Below, piece after piece: positions 9,226 to 21,976 of a DNA stretch of 64,000 nt. The notes under the pieces were generated by a model. That model ran no database searches. It was not told the origin of the DNA and worked only from the letters and a program-made list of their open reading frames with translations. Every line of letters begins with the position of its first letter. Positions within the stretch are counted from its first letter, which is position 1. This DNA comes from Pyricularia pennisetigena (taxonomy: Eukaryota; Ascomycota; Sordariomycetes; Magnaporthales; Pyriculariaceae): positions 1,023,106 through 1,087,105 of the forward strand of contig NW_021940919.1 in NCBI RefSeq assembly GCF_004337985.1. Reading direction: 5' to 3'. Position numbers and translations under genes: made by a program.

Positions 9226-12200
9226 ATGTCGGTTCCTACGATCGTCGTCAAGGGCGACGGCCCCGCGCCGTCCCAGGCCGATGTCTCGTCCATTCTCGAC
9301 ACCGTTTTCAATGCCCAGTCCTCAAATGCCTCCATCGATGCCGCCTACGCCCTCTGCGAACTGTTCCTCAATTGTCCCGGCGTCGGTTTCCGTGGCTTGA
9401 ACGCATACGGCGTCCTCGCCGAGATCAAGAAGGCTGCTGCCGACAAGAAAAGCGGCCTCCGTCGCGAAAGCGCTCAGAACCTTCTTGGCGCATTGTTTGA
9501 GAAATTTCCTCCCCGAGATGCTCCCAGCGAATACGTTTTCCTGTTGCAAGACGGTGGCATCCTTGCCTGCGCCCTCGACGCTCTTGCCGACAAGGGCGCA
9601 GTCGTTCGCGATGCCGCACAATATGGCCTTGATGCGCTGTTCGGGCACCTGAGCCCCGAGGCCCTGGTGGTCGGACTTCTGCCCGCGTTGGTTAACTATT
9701 TGTCCAAGAAGACTGGCAAGTGGCAGGGAACTGTCGGCGCTCTGAAAATGATGCAGAAGATGGCGGACAAGGCCAAGCTGTCGATTGGTGGAACGAAGGA
9801 GGAGGCGCTGGAGAAGGATCTGCTTCGCGAGGCCATGGGAAACAAGCTCGCGGGCTTGATTCCCCTCGTCGAGGCTGGCATGCACGACCTCAAGTCTGAG
9901 GTTGAAAAGCAGGCCCTGCAGACCATGAAGTCGCTTACGGATCTCCTCACCAACGATGACGTTGCGCCCCGGATACCTCTTCTCATCGAGACCATGCAGA
10001 AGCCATCTGCGCAGTCTTTGCAGAAGGCTATTCATGCCCTTTCTATGACCACCTTCGTGGCAATTGTCACATCGCCAGTTCTCGCGCTCCTCACGCCTTT
10101 CCTTGAGAGGTCTCTGAACACCCCTACCACACCACAAGAAGTGCTCAGACAAACAGTTGTCATTACTGAGAACCTGACAAAACTTGTCCACGATCCGATT
10201 GAGGCTCGGACTTTCCTTCCCAAGCTCACGCCTGGTGTCAAGAACGTGGCTGATAGGGCGGCACTTCCCGAGGTTCGTGAGATCGCGACCAGGGCACTCA
10301 ACGTCATGAACAAGGCCATGGCTGTGGACAAAGACAACGTCGTCGAGCGGACCAAGGGCGAAGATGTGGGCAAGATCTTGGATGCCGAGATCAAGCGGGC
10401 CAACGGTCTGGCGAGTGACCAGGACTTTTACAAGTTACTTAGGTCCTACATCTGTGACCAGGTCGCTGAGGACGTGAACCACAGGCACGTCACACGCATT
10501 GCTGGAAGGATTTCACCCTATCTGCAGTCGATGATGAAGTCGCACGAGGCTGTTGCTGCTGCTGTGCAGAAACATTATGTCGACGAGGACCACAGGAAAT
10601 ACGGCGTGCCTGAAAAGGAGGATGATGGCGAGGTTGAGATTGTCAACGCAGACTTCTCCTTGGCCTACGGCGGTATGCTTCTGCTCTCTCACACCAACTT
10701 GCGTCTGCTCAAGGGACACCGTTATGGTCTTTGTGGTCGTAACGGTGCAGGAAAGTCGACCCTGATGCGATCGATCGCCAACGAGAAGCTCGAGGGCTTC
10801 CCTCCGCAGTCAGTCCTGCGTACCTGCTATGTCGAACATAACCAGGGCGAAGACGCCGATATCAGCATTCTTGATTTCATGGTAAAGGACCCTACCGTTG
10901 CCAAGGAGAATTACACCAGACAAGAGATCTCAGACGTCCTTGCCGAGTTCGGCTTTACTGCTGGACCAGAGGGCCGTCAATCCCAAAAGGTCGGGTCCCT
11001 TTCCGGTGGTTGGAAGATGAAGCTGGCTCTGGCACGTGCCATGCTGCAAAAGGCAGACGTCCTGCTCCTTGACGAACCTACCAACCACCTGGATGTTGCC
11101 AACATTGCCTGGCTGGAGAACTACCTGAAGACACACCCTGACATCACAAGTCTTATCGTTTCTCACGACTCCAAGTTCCTTGACGAGGTCACGACAGACA
11201 TCTACCACTACGAGCCCGGCAAGAAGCTTGGTCACTACAAGGGCAACCTTTCCGACTTTGTTAAGATCCGCCCCGAGGCCAAGAGCTACTACACCTTGTC
11301 GGCAAGCAACGTCCAGTTTAAGTTCCCCCCGCCGGGAATTCTTTCTGGCATCAAATCAATGACTCGCGCAGTCATTCGCATGACCAACGTCTCGTACACC
11401 TACCCTGGAGCGCCAAAGCCATCGCTGAGTGACGTATCTTGCCAGCTTACGCTATCCTCACGCGTCGCCATCATCGGCGCCAACGGTGCAGGCAAGTCCA
11501 CGCTCATCAAGCTGCTGACGGGCGAGGTCATCCCCAACTCGGGCAAGGTCGAGAAGCACCCCAACCTGCGAATCGGCTACATCAAGCAGCATGCCCTGGA
11601 GCATGTAGAGATGCATCTCGAGAAGACCCCCAACCAGTACCTGCAATGGCGCTACCAGCACGGCGATGACCGCGAAGTGCACATGAAGCAGACCCGTGTC
11701 CTGTCCGAAGAGGACCGCAAGCAGATGGAGAAGCCTGTTGATCTGGGCGACGGCAAAGGCCCCAGGCAGCTCGAAGCCCTGGTCGGACGTCAGAAGTACA
11801 AGAAGACGTTTCAATATGAAGTGTAAGTGGAGCATTCCGACAGAGTGACACGATACGCGCGGATCACAATTTGTCTCAGTACTGACGAGGCCATCGCAAA
11901 ACAGTAAATGGAAGGCCATGCTTCCCAAGTACAACTCACAGATCTCTCGTGAGACCCTGATCGAGCTTGGATTCAACAAGCTGGTTCAGGAGTTTGACGA
12001 TCACGAGGCGTCACGTGAAGGTTTGGGATACCGTGAGCTCCAGCCGGCTGTCATCTCAAAGCACTTTGAGGACCTCGGCTTGGACCCTGAGATTGCCAAC
12101 CACAACGAGATCGGCTCGCTCTCCGGTGGGCAGAAGGTCAAGGTGGTGATTGCGGGTGCCATGTGGAACAACCCTCACCTGCTGGTTCTTGACGAACCGA

Positions 12201-12667
12201 CTAACTTCTTGGACCGCGACTCGCTTGGAGGTCTTGCTGTTGCCATCCGTGAGTTCAAGGGTGGTGTCGTCATGATCTCCCACAACGACGAGTTCGTCGG
12301 CGCGCTCTCGTCGGAGCAGTGGCACGTTGCCGACGGCAGGGTTGCCCACCGGGGTCACAACGCCATCGCCCTTGATCGTTTCGAGGACTCACGCCCGGGC
12401 TCTGGTGTGACCAGCGGTGCGGCAACGCCCAACGGTTTCGCCAGCAGCGTCGTGTCAAGCGCCATGAACAGTGCGATGAACAGTGCCGTCAACAGTGGCG
12501 CCGAGGACAACGGCGGCGAGCTCAAGTTCAAGGCCAAGAAGAAGAAGAAGAAGACGAAGAAGGAGCTCAAGGAGCAGGAGGTTCGCAGGCGACTGAGGCA
12601 TATTGAGTGGCTCAACAGCCCCAAGGGCACGCCGCATCCTCCGGACACGGATGACGAGGCCGACTAA
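9226..12667 (+). CDS. NEW1: New1/eEF3-type ABCF translation ATPase
   Basis: Two exons, 9226-11822 and 11905-12667. The 82-bp intron (GTAAGT...ACAG) splits a Val codon and restores the run FQYEVKWKAMLPKYN. The product is 1119 residues. Order: N-terminal HEAT-repeat region (residues 1-430); ABC1 with Walker A GRNGAGKST (about 503-511), signature LSGGWKMKLALARA (about 593) and Walker B LLLDEPTNHLD (about 613); ABC2 with Walker A GANGAGKST (about 752); chromodomain-like insertion; signature LSGGQKVKVVIAGAM (about 936) and LVLDEPTNFLDRDS (about 958). A Lys-rich tail (KAKKKKKKTKKELK) follows. The family binds ribosomes and uses ATP to assist elongation, termination or recycling. The sequence around EVKWK and the RRLRHIEWLNSPKGT tail resembles the New1-type fungal paralogue more than Yef3 (from memory), so NEW1 is preferred; eEF3 is the alternative. 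Confidence 0.9.
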
Positions 12668-15600
12668 GTGTGGAGAAGCTACGATGTTTCTGTGTTTGCT
12701 CCATCTTGGATGAGGACCACCATACATTGACGACAAGACTCCAGTTGAGCGGAAATATAGAGGGGAAAAAGAAGGAAATGAATAGATCTGGGCAAAAGAA
12801 CAGGCATGCTTTGGTTTAATCTAGCGCTATGATACATCTGTCTTCAAGGGACAAGCGGGTACTATATCCAGACTAGATGAGAAGCTCCCCACGAAGGACG
12901 AGGATTGAGTGGTCACTGTTGATGTTGGTTTTTAATAGGCTTCTCTTTGTCATTTTCTTGTCTTCTTCTGGCATACTTTATGGCGTTAGACTATAGAATG
13001 GTATGGGATTTACAATTGGGAGGATTACAAAATAAGCTTGGTCTCTTTTTTTTTTCTTTTTTTCTTTTTTTGCTACCTTGTTTGTTTGTTAGTTTTCTTT
13101 GGCTTATTTCTTACTTGAACAGATCTCAGTTGCGAATTTCTTTCACCTTTGTGGATACTGACAACTGTTTCGTATGTAACTGGGTGTAGTTGTGCTGGGC
13201 CCAGTTGCAATTTTAGCAAGTTTCCATATCAAATCCCCATTTGTCTCGTTGCACGGATCTGTCATTATTGTCCCGGCAATGGCCGAGATAACGGGAGGTG
13301 TCTGCGAAAGTGTAAATGAGTGTGATCCATGGGAATCGGACAAGTGCTTGGAGCTTCGAGGAAGGCCTAGGACTGGCCCACAGTCGGGTGTCCATGCATC
13401 AACCCTAGAGCCTTCCTGCCGTCCTGGCAAAGGCCTTATCGGCGCTGAAGTCTCGGAACAGGCAGAGAATAGTCGAACCGGATACGATATGACAGAAGAC
13501 GCGTGGCATTGCCTGCCCCCGCTACCAGGTTGTTGAGTGTCAGCTCCTCGCCCAGGGGGGTCTTGCTGGCGGAGGGACAGGGACGCCATCACGAGTCACA
13601 ATGGTCAGCTACTCCCACGTCGAGTATGGATTGCGAACTCGATAATACATGCTACCCATGTTTTTCTTGCAGGCACTTTAGGGAATGATGCAGATAGCAG
13701 GTAATTTCTTTGATGGCAGTTCTCTCGGCTGAGCAGCGGTGGGGGGTTTGAGCATGGGTGATTGCTCCCAATATCTGAGTATTCAAGACTGGAGGCGGCC
13801 GCCATGGAAGGCTGGAGTTATTCTCGGCGTTACTTTTCCAGAGGACCTCGAGAAAGGGGAGTTTATTTTAGGAAGACGACACAAGGATACCAGCTGAAAC
13901 CTGTTATGGGGCACCAACTCGTCCAAAGCAACACGCCCAGGGGGGGAGTTTAAGCATTTCGTGCAGATTTGACTGCACCGACGAATGATCACGAGGGGGA
14001 AATGGCTGCCTCGTTGCGAATAGTGACGAGAAACAATTCACCGCCTTGGACTTAGAAACCTAACTGTCATTATGCAGATATGGACGCGCGTGTCCATGAT
14101 TCTCATTTGATGGTATGCGAGATGCAGAACATGACGCACAGGAATCTGACGGTTTATAGATTAGACACGAGCTTCAATTTGCCGTGTGGTTGGACAGTAC
14201 CGCCATGCACGTTTGTCCCGAAATCTTGTTATCATATGTTTTTTCTCGTTTCCACGGATTACTCCCGTCATTTGAGACTTGTTGTTTTTCTACCTGCATG
14301 CTGCTGAGCTCTGCAGCATGCAGTTCAGCGTTGGCTTTGCAGCCTCTGCATCAAAGGCTTATCAATCTAGTCCAGCCCTACCGTCAAGATTGACCTAGAC
14401 CGGAACTAGTCTGGACTTGAAGAAAGTATGTAGCAAAGAAAAGAGAGAAAAAAAAAGATATACAAGCTTCTTTGGCACCGAGCCCAACTAAAAAGCTCTT
14501 GGGTGAAATATTGAAATCAACAAAATACTCAAAAAAAAATTAGCGAGTGGCCCAGGGTACCTAGAAACATTTCCCGAGGGCTGAAAAGTCAATACCAAGA
14601 CGTCAAATGCAATACTCGGGGCTCGGCTACACGGGCCTGAGGGCGGCGTGGCGTTCGTGGCGGGCGGAGATTTTTCTTTTCTTTTTATTTTTATCTGTTG
14701 TTTTGCCCCCTTCCCCCGAATATTGCTGTCGCCGGCCGACGGTGTTGCCGGTTCTAGACCCTTTACTTTCAGTGTTACTTTTACGTAGGTGTTTTGTGAA
14801 CGTGGGTTAGAGTGAGTTTTGAGAGTGAATTGGTTGGCGAAAAACGCAGATTGTTGTTTTTGTTTGCTTCCTCATAAACCCCGATCGGCGCTACCTCATC
14901 AAATCGATTTTTTTTTTCTTTCTTTCTTTCTTCACTGGCTAGTCTGACATTTTTATTTTCCCCCTCCCTCAAGGTGAAATCTTTATCTAGGCAATCTAGG
15001 TTCCCATCCGATTGGCAGTTTTCTCTTACCGCAGGGCTGGGGCTAGACTAGACTAGCTCTCCCGGAACGCCAGCAGCGCATGGCCGTTTTTCCAGGCACG
15101 AAATGCCAAAGATAGTACATATACTCCCGTATTGGAGTGAGGGCGGTCAGAGGAGTCTTACATTTCAGCTTGCCCACATACCTTGTCAGTTCACCAGTGA
15201 CGTAGAGCAGCTGAAAGTTGATATCCATTGATAAATGCTAGGATTATCTGTATGGCTACCACGTGCTGGCACATATGAAGGGGGGGGGGGGCGACCAGCA
15301 CATTATGGGAATCCAATCCACGCACGAACCCACACATGGCCTTCTTCGTGTTGTTGGTTTGACTTTTGACAGGGATGGATTACCTTGGTCTTGACTGACC
15401 CCCCTACAGCCCAGTGTCGACTGTTGAACGCACACGATGTGGAGCCCAAGACCTGCCAAGAACGGATTGGGGAAATTCATCAAATGCGATAAAACTCTAG
15501 AATCCCGGCTGGAAGGTACGTATCGACAGGGATCAAGCCTAGCAAGGTACGTACCTAGTCTTGGCGGAGGTAGCCATGATCCCCGCCGCCACAGGGATGC

Positions 15601-16037
15601 CGTGAGGAGCAGGCAGTTGCGCGCGCCAGTCTCCTCAATTGCAACCATCTTTTGTTTTTGGTTGCTCTCATGTAAACAGGCGGCTCTCGTTTTTCTTTGG
15701 CTCTGCTGCCTTTGATCCCCGACGTCTACGCACTGCTACAGACAAACAGAGGCATCCTTGTGTGTCCGTCCTATCGTTTACTCTGTGTGGTTTTTGTTTT
15801 TTTGTTTCCGAGAACCCGAATGGGAATAGCGCTCGTTGTGAGGCTGTTGGGCAACTCGCCGTCTTGGTATCCTCTCTGGAACAGGTCGCTTCTTATCACT
15901 CGTTTTATTCATGCTGCGACTTCTTGAGCGCCGCAAATAAATCACCGTCCCCTACCTTTGAGAATAGATACATACTCATTTTGGTAAACAGCAAACTGCC
16001 CCAAAGAGCACAGCCTTGTTTCATCAGCCGTGCAGCC
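12668..16037. other. Gene-poor intergenic interval, 3.4 kb
   Basis: Holds the 3' flank of the NEW1-type gene, T-rich tracts at 13047-13070 and 14908-14931, a G run at about 15281-15290, and upstream sequence of the GH16 gene. Short frames on both strands around 13.2-13.6 kb mirror one another and lack family features. I see no gene or RNA that I can support. Confidence 0.45.
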
Positions 16038-17625
16038 ATGGACCAAGAACGCCCCTATAATGGCAACTACAGCAGCCGAGCAGGTTCGCGTACAAACCAC
16101 CGTGCCTCGGAGACCCCCACTTCACCAAATGATATAATGACTCCTCACCGCGCCGCCACGCCAGAGAGCCCATATCTCGCTGCCACACCCGGAGCCGCCA
16201 GCAGCAGCAATCCATTCGGCGACGGCATCGAGTCTCGGGCTTCGCACAGATCTTCGGCTGCTGGCCAGAACCCCTTTGGCACGCCTGCCATGTCGCGGCC
16301 CGCCTCAAGCTACGAGTCCGGGAGTGGGATCGGCAACAGGTTCGAGGAGCGCGCTCAGCGCTACTTTCACAGCAGGAGGGTTCGCAAGGGCGAGGTGGAG
16401 AAGCCCTGGCTGGAGAAGCGTCACCCCAAGGAAAAATGGGTTACCATCCTGCCCATTCTCGGCATCCTCGTCGGACTTGGCATCTCGGGCGTGCTGGTGT
16501 GGGACGGCATCAGGAGCGTGGTGAAACACGAGTACTGCGTGGTGCTCGATGAGAACTTCTCGGGAGGTCTGCGGGACGACGTGTGGACGAAGGAGATCAC
16601 AGTGGGCGGTTTTGGGTATGTCCTCGTTAATATCCAACAGCACCACCACCAGAAAGGCAATGCAGATCGCTAACATGTTATTATGCAGCAATGGCGAGTT
16701 CCAAGAAACAACTGGGACCGATGAGAATATTTTCATCGAAGACGGCGTCCTCAAGATCAAGGCCACTCTCCAAGATGAGACCAAAATTCAACAGGACACT
16801 GTTATTGACCTGCTCAAGGACGGCACCTGCACGTCTACGCTAGAGCGGGACTGCATTGCCGCGACAAACACAACTGTAGGCAACGCAACCATCGTCCCGC
16901 CCACTCGCTCGGCCCGTATCAACACCAAAAAGGGTGCTACGATCAAGTACGGCCGCGTCGAAGTGACGGCTCGCATGCCAGAGGGCGACTGGCTCTGGCC
17001 GGCAATCTGGATGATGCCGGTCGAAGATGTCTACGGTCCCTGGCCGCGATCCGGCGAGATCGACATTGCCGAGAGCCGTGGTAATGACTGGAGATACGCC
17101 CAGGGCGGCAACAACATTGCGTCGTCGGCACTGCACTGGGGCCCTAACGCGGCCAACGATGCGTGGTGGCGCACCAACAACAAGCGGCAAGCTCTCAAAT
17201 CGACCTACTCCTCCGACTTCAACACGTTCGGCCTCGAGTGGTCGCAAAACTACCTCTTCACCTACATCAACAGCCGCCTGCTGCAGGTCATGTACGTCAA
17301 CTTTGACCAGCCGCTGTACAAGCGCGGCAATTTCCCAGAGGCGGGAGCCAACGGCACACGTCTCCAGGACCCCTGGACCCAGACGGGCCGCAGTCAGACG
17401 CCCTTTGACCAGCGCTTCTTCCTGATCCTGAACCTGGCCGTCGGTGGCACCAATGGCTGGTTCGAGGACGGCAAGTCGGGCAAGCCGTGGCTGAACGGGA
17501 GCCCCAACGCCAAGAAGGACTTTTGGGAGGCGCGCGACAAGTGGTACCCGACCTGGAAGCGGCCCCAGATGGAGATTCGCAGCGTCAAGATGTGGCAGCA
17601 GTGTGACGGGAATGAGGAGCTGTAA
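16038..17625 (+). CDS. GH16 beta-glucanase-like protein, type II membrane anchored
   Basis: Two exons, 16038-16615 and 16689-17625. The 73-bp intron (GTATGT...ATGCAG) splits a Gly codon within GGFGNGEFQ. The product is 504 residues. The N-terminal 130 residues are Ser/Pro/Arg-rich and cytosolic-looking. One membrane segment follows at about 134-159 (WVTILPILGILVGLGISGVL), then the GH16 lectin-like fold. The catalytic GH16 signature is SGEIDIAES, with E316, D318 and E321 at the expected E-x-D-x-x-E spacing. The sequence is of the eukaryotic beta-1,3-glucan-acting/binding type (WPAIWMMP, GPWPRSGEID, LNLAVGGTNGWF). The intact Glu pair suggests activity on wall beta-1,3(4)-glucan on the outer face or in the secretory lumen. 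Substrate is inferred. Confidence 0.88.
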
Positions 17626-20600
17626 AGCCAGAAACTACTACTCCATTCTCCGTTTCTTGCGGGGTTTTTCTTTTCTGCTGATGGGTTACGCGTCCTTTCA
17701 TTTTCTTGTCTTGGCTTTTTATTGTCCTGTTTTAACTACATAGATGGTGTTTGGGTATCTTAATGTCTTGATTTCTGGCAGATAGTACATGAGACACTAG
17801 TTTTTTATTACAGCAGGGCGGGTAGTGACCTTTGTTTGGGTCTCTAGGATGAATAATGGAAAAGAGCGACTTTCTTGGCCTCCTTTAATTTTGCACCTCC
17901 AGCCTACTGTGTAATCTTGTACTGATGATTTTCGTTTCAACAAGATTATCATCACAACAATTTGAAGCAATCTAATCATATTTTCTTTTCGACGTGACAA
18001 CTACCCAGCTCGTGGTGGTTACTCCCTACATGTTGCCGCCTGCAGTGGAGCACCTCTGTGGTAGCAATACCACTATGGGACATATTATACAGCGTCATCG
18101 ATAAGGCAGGGCCTGAAAAGTCGGTGGGAGACCCAAGGACCGTACATTCTTTTGTGCAGCCGACGATGGACACACCCCCTTCTCCCTTCTGAGCGGAGTG
18201 AAGGGGGAAAAAAAAAAGTTCATGGGCGGTTTAGCACAGGATGTTTTTCATCTACACCCCATGCTCCTTTGCACGGTCTCGGTCTCAGGACAGCTGCGGC
18301 TGCGGCTCCTGGGTTGCAGCAGTTACCTAATACCGGGGGTCCGTTCGTCGGCCTCTTCTCCCTGAGATAGGCGCGTGCATCATCCCGTCAATGAGTTGAG
18401 GCTGTCAATATTTTTGCCGTTTTTTCCCTCTTTTTCTTTTTTCAGCTAAGCGCCAGATGCAGGATTCCGTCACAGGTGTAGTATTTATGGGATAAACGTT
18501 CACTGTCAATTCTTTTTAAGGAATTAAGAAAAAAAAATCGACCGATCTAATTTTTTCTTCTTTTCCTGTTTTCTTTATCTGCCACCAAAAGCGATCGGAC
18601 CATTATATCTTGTGTCAGATCGAGCGCATGCGGGCCCGTTTGTGGTCAGTTTTCTTTTTCTTATCGTCACAAAGAGGAGAGGGAAAAAATGGGTTGCATG
18701 GTTTCCACGACATTGGAACGTTTTCGTTTTGTGATGAAAGTTTTAAAGATGTTGAAACAATGGTAGGGTACGAACTAAAAGGTCCAAAGCCGAGATCTGT
18801 GCGAACGGCAGTAGAGGGCACACACAGCCACACACCACAAAAAGATAGAGAGACAAGAAAAAAAAAAAAAAAAAAAAAGCAAAGCAACTGAATGGAGCAA
18901 TGAGCTGCACTGCACTGCATATGCGCGTGGGTTGTTGTTGTTCGTCTTGGCGCCCAAAATAGATTTTGATGCCAATCGCAATGGCCTACCCGCGTTGAAG
19001 ACTACCTTGACTACCTACAGGTTTTGACGTCTTGGATGGAGGTGGGTGGGGGTGTTCGAATTTACGACGACGTGCGTTTGAGCTAGAATCTGGTCCATTG
19101 AAGATGGCCCCTCCAATTCGCTACTGGGTTTTCTGCATCACCTCGTGTTGGCCATCAATATGCAGGTTTTTTTTGAGGCTTTTTGGGTGCAGGGCGTTAG
19201 CGTGTATAATCGGCAGGCATAAGAGGGATCCATCTTTGGGCTTTTGTTCAGCGCAGAAAAAAAAAAAAAAAACGGCCTTGACATAGCCGTCTCTGCGCAC
19301 ATTATTTGTTCTTTCCAGGATCAAGGTGGGATCCTATTATCACCAATCACCATTGTGAACTCAGCTGGCCGGCGAGCTGGATACCTTCTGGCAAGCCAGA
19401 GTTGAAAAGGTTCAGCATTTATTTTAGAATTGCATCTACGCCACCAGGACAGGAATAAATATGGTGGTACTTGTATTGCTTTGCCGTCCCGTCACAAAAT
19501 CCCACGCTGCAGACTCAGTGTGGGGCCCTGACCAGCTAAGCCCGCCCAGCAATTAACACCCACCTGAAGAGTTTCGGACGAAGCAATGAGGCAACGGGAA
19601 GCAAAATACTAGTAGGCTTTCGACGCACGGTATAATAAGCGATGCTTATTTGCCGATCGAACCGATGTTTGTTGTCTAGATTGCCCCATCACGTAACGGC
19701 TAGCTGGGTGGGCGTTTGCAGGTAAATACATTAATTATTAAATGACAGAGGGGGAGCTGTCCGTCAAGTCAATAAACCCAATTTGAGTGGGCTGCCAAGA
19801 GAATGGCGGTATACTGGAAACAGGAACAAAAACAGAAGCTGGGTGCTATGGTGATGAGTGCTGTTGAAGTCAGTCGGCGGTGGTCAGTTCCAATCACGAG
19901 GTAACAGGTCGTACAATGCGGTTTGTCTGCGGAGATTGCCAGACACCCTCCAACTCCAATTCATCTCTCGGCAATCCGACTGGGTGTGGGAGTGTGGTAG
20001 ATGACAGTGCATTACAGCAAGAAACGGCTAAAGAGGGCGGCGAATTACAGTAGTAGCGGCGGCCGAACAAACCGTAGACGGTGAGGGCACACTAGCTAGC
20101 TGCACCTTCCGTGCTAGATCGACAGCGGCCCACCGTTGTCTCTTTCCTTTTCCTTTCCATTTCCCCACCTTTACGCTTGCCCGGAACGTCTAATCCCAAA
20201 GGGCTGAAAGAAAAAATTGCTCTGTACAATCAACGGATCCACCTCACATCCAGCGAACCCCCCCCGGGGATTTTCGGTCTTTTGTTGATGGGGACAAGGT
20301 GCTTATCTGTGATCAACAGGGCACTTTGACAACATCACACAAACCAGCAGCCCTGGAATGTTCTATTCTGAGACTTTCACAATACGCCGCGCTGTATATG
20401 CTTTATTGTATACGCCATGTAAATCGATGCGAATTGGGTACTAGCTTGATAGCAGACGTAAAATTTTCATACAAGGTCCTATTTCAGTATTTGGTGACTG
20501 GGGGTTTGTTAATACTGGTCAAAATCCAGCGAGTGAAATTGCTGGAGTCTAGCCCCTATCGGGAGGTGGCTGCCCCTACCCCCCTGTGGTACATTGTATC

Positions 20601-21976
20601 GCGCCTTCCTTTTCCGTATGGGTGGGGTTATGTCATTTTCCCACCCCCGGGGCAAGCGCTTTCATTTGAGTTTTTTTTTTGGTTGCAGTTTGTCTTGTCT
20701 CAAATTCGCTTTTTCACATCGGCGACAAAGGGACAGATAACAAGTTGGATCGGTACGGTACGATGGTGATACAAGTACAAACAGGTAGGTCTACCGCAAT
20801 CCGACTTTCCAGATGCAGAAATTTGCTGCAAACTCATCAACTGAGCTCAGCTCTCACTTGGCGGTCAACTATTAATTATTATTCTGAACCACGTCTCGCT
20901 GATTATTCTCGTCGCGGCAGGGTGATCAGCCACCACCAATGAGGCGCCATCGATATATACCAGCCTGAGGATTAAGGGCTGGCTAATCTGGATCTTGGGT
21001 GGCTAATTGCTATGCTATGCCTTGCATCTCTGCTCGTGTGGAAGCCCGCGACGAAAAAGAGACAGCCAAGACAGCTGCGGATAACCTGCTTGCTTGCCTG
21101 ACATCCCGTTCTATCTCCTCGCCTGCAGACACAGTGCAACTTTTGCCCTCTTCGTGTTGACCATGCTCTCCAAGACCTCAGAGGATCCACACGACAGGGC
21201 GACACTTCAGGCACATCACCGACTGAACCCCACCCAGCCAGCCATCGAAGAGACCCTTGTTCCATGTCGGGCCGGCCGGGACAGATTGGGAAGCCCTGCT
21301 CGCTTCTCCCTCTCCTACCCCAAAGGTTTTCTTCTAATCTCCAAAACTCGAGCGGATGTGACCCATGCGTCCCATCCACCCACCCCGGCGATGGCTTTGC
21401 CGGCGCGCGCTTCTCTCTCGATGCAAAGCCCAGCCCAACCATTCAACCCCCATGTCGGTGCGTCAGGTCAGGCCGGGTGAATGGAATGGCCAAGAAGACA
21501 GAATTGGAACCAGTTTATTTCTCTCCCCGCCAACCTGTGGTTCCTTTTCTTTCTTTTGACGCGCCTCCACTCGTTGCCATCATCCCGTCGTTCAGCGCGC
21601 CTGACTTCATCTGCCCATGGCATCAGTTCGTTGACTGTGAAGTAATGAACCGCACAGTCAGTCGCCCGTTATAGATAGTAGCTTCAGCTCGAAGCAAGGC
21701 CACCTTCGTCTTCTTGCTTTGTTGCAGTCGACGCTTATCAGCAAATCACAATTAGCTGAATCGCAGGCACCCGTCTGGCCTCCTCGTTGAGTGCTGTCCG
21801 CTCGCTATACCAAAAACGTCCACATTACTTATCGTGCTGGGACAACCCACTCTCGTTACTTTAAGACACCGTCGTTTCCCTCGTTATCCAACACATCGCA
21901 CGTCCCATATCAACTTCAGAGCTCGGAAGCGACTCAAGTGGACAGGTCAGACAGCTCGCCTTGACCGTCACCCATC
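17626..21976. other. Long intergenic interval, 4.35 kb, with homopolymer tracts
   Basis: Contains A/T homopolymers (A about 18861-18878, A about 19257-19272, several T runs), mostly A+T-balanced unique sequence, and a pyrimidine-rich region at 21.1-21.9 kb that is probably promoter and leader of GT2. No supported coding region. A long 5' regulatory region is the simplest reading. Confidence 0.45.

Noticed and set aside
13143..13592. Overlapping frames of 114-149 residues on both strands
   Set aside because: Mutually antisense, no signal peptide or domain, and no splice-supported extension.
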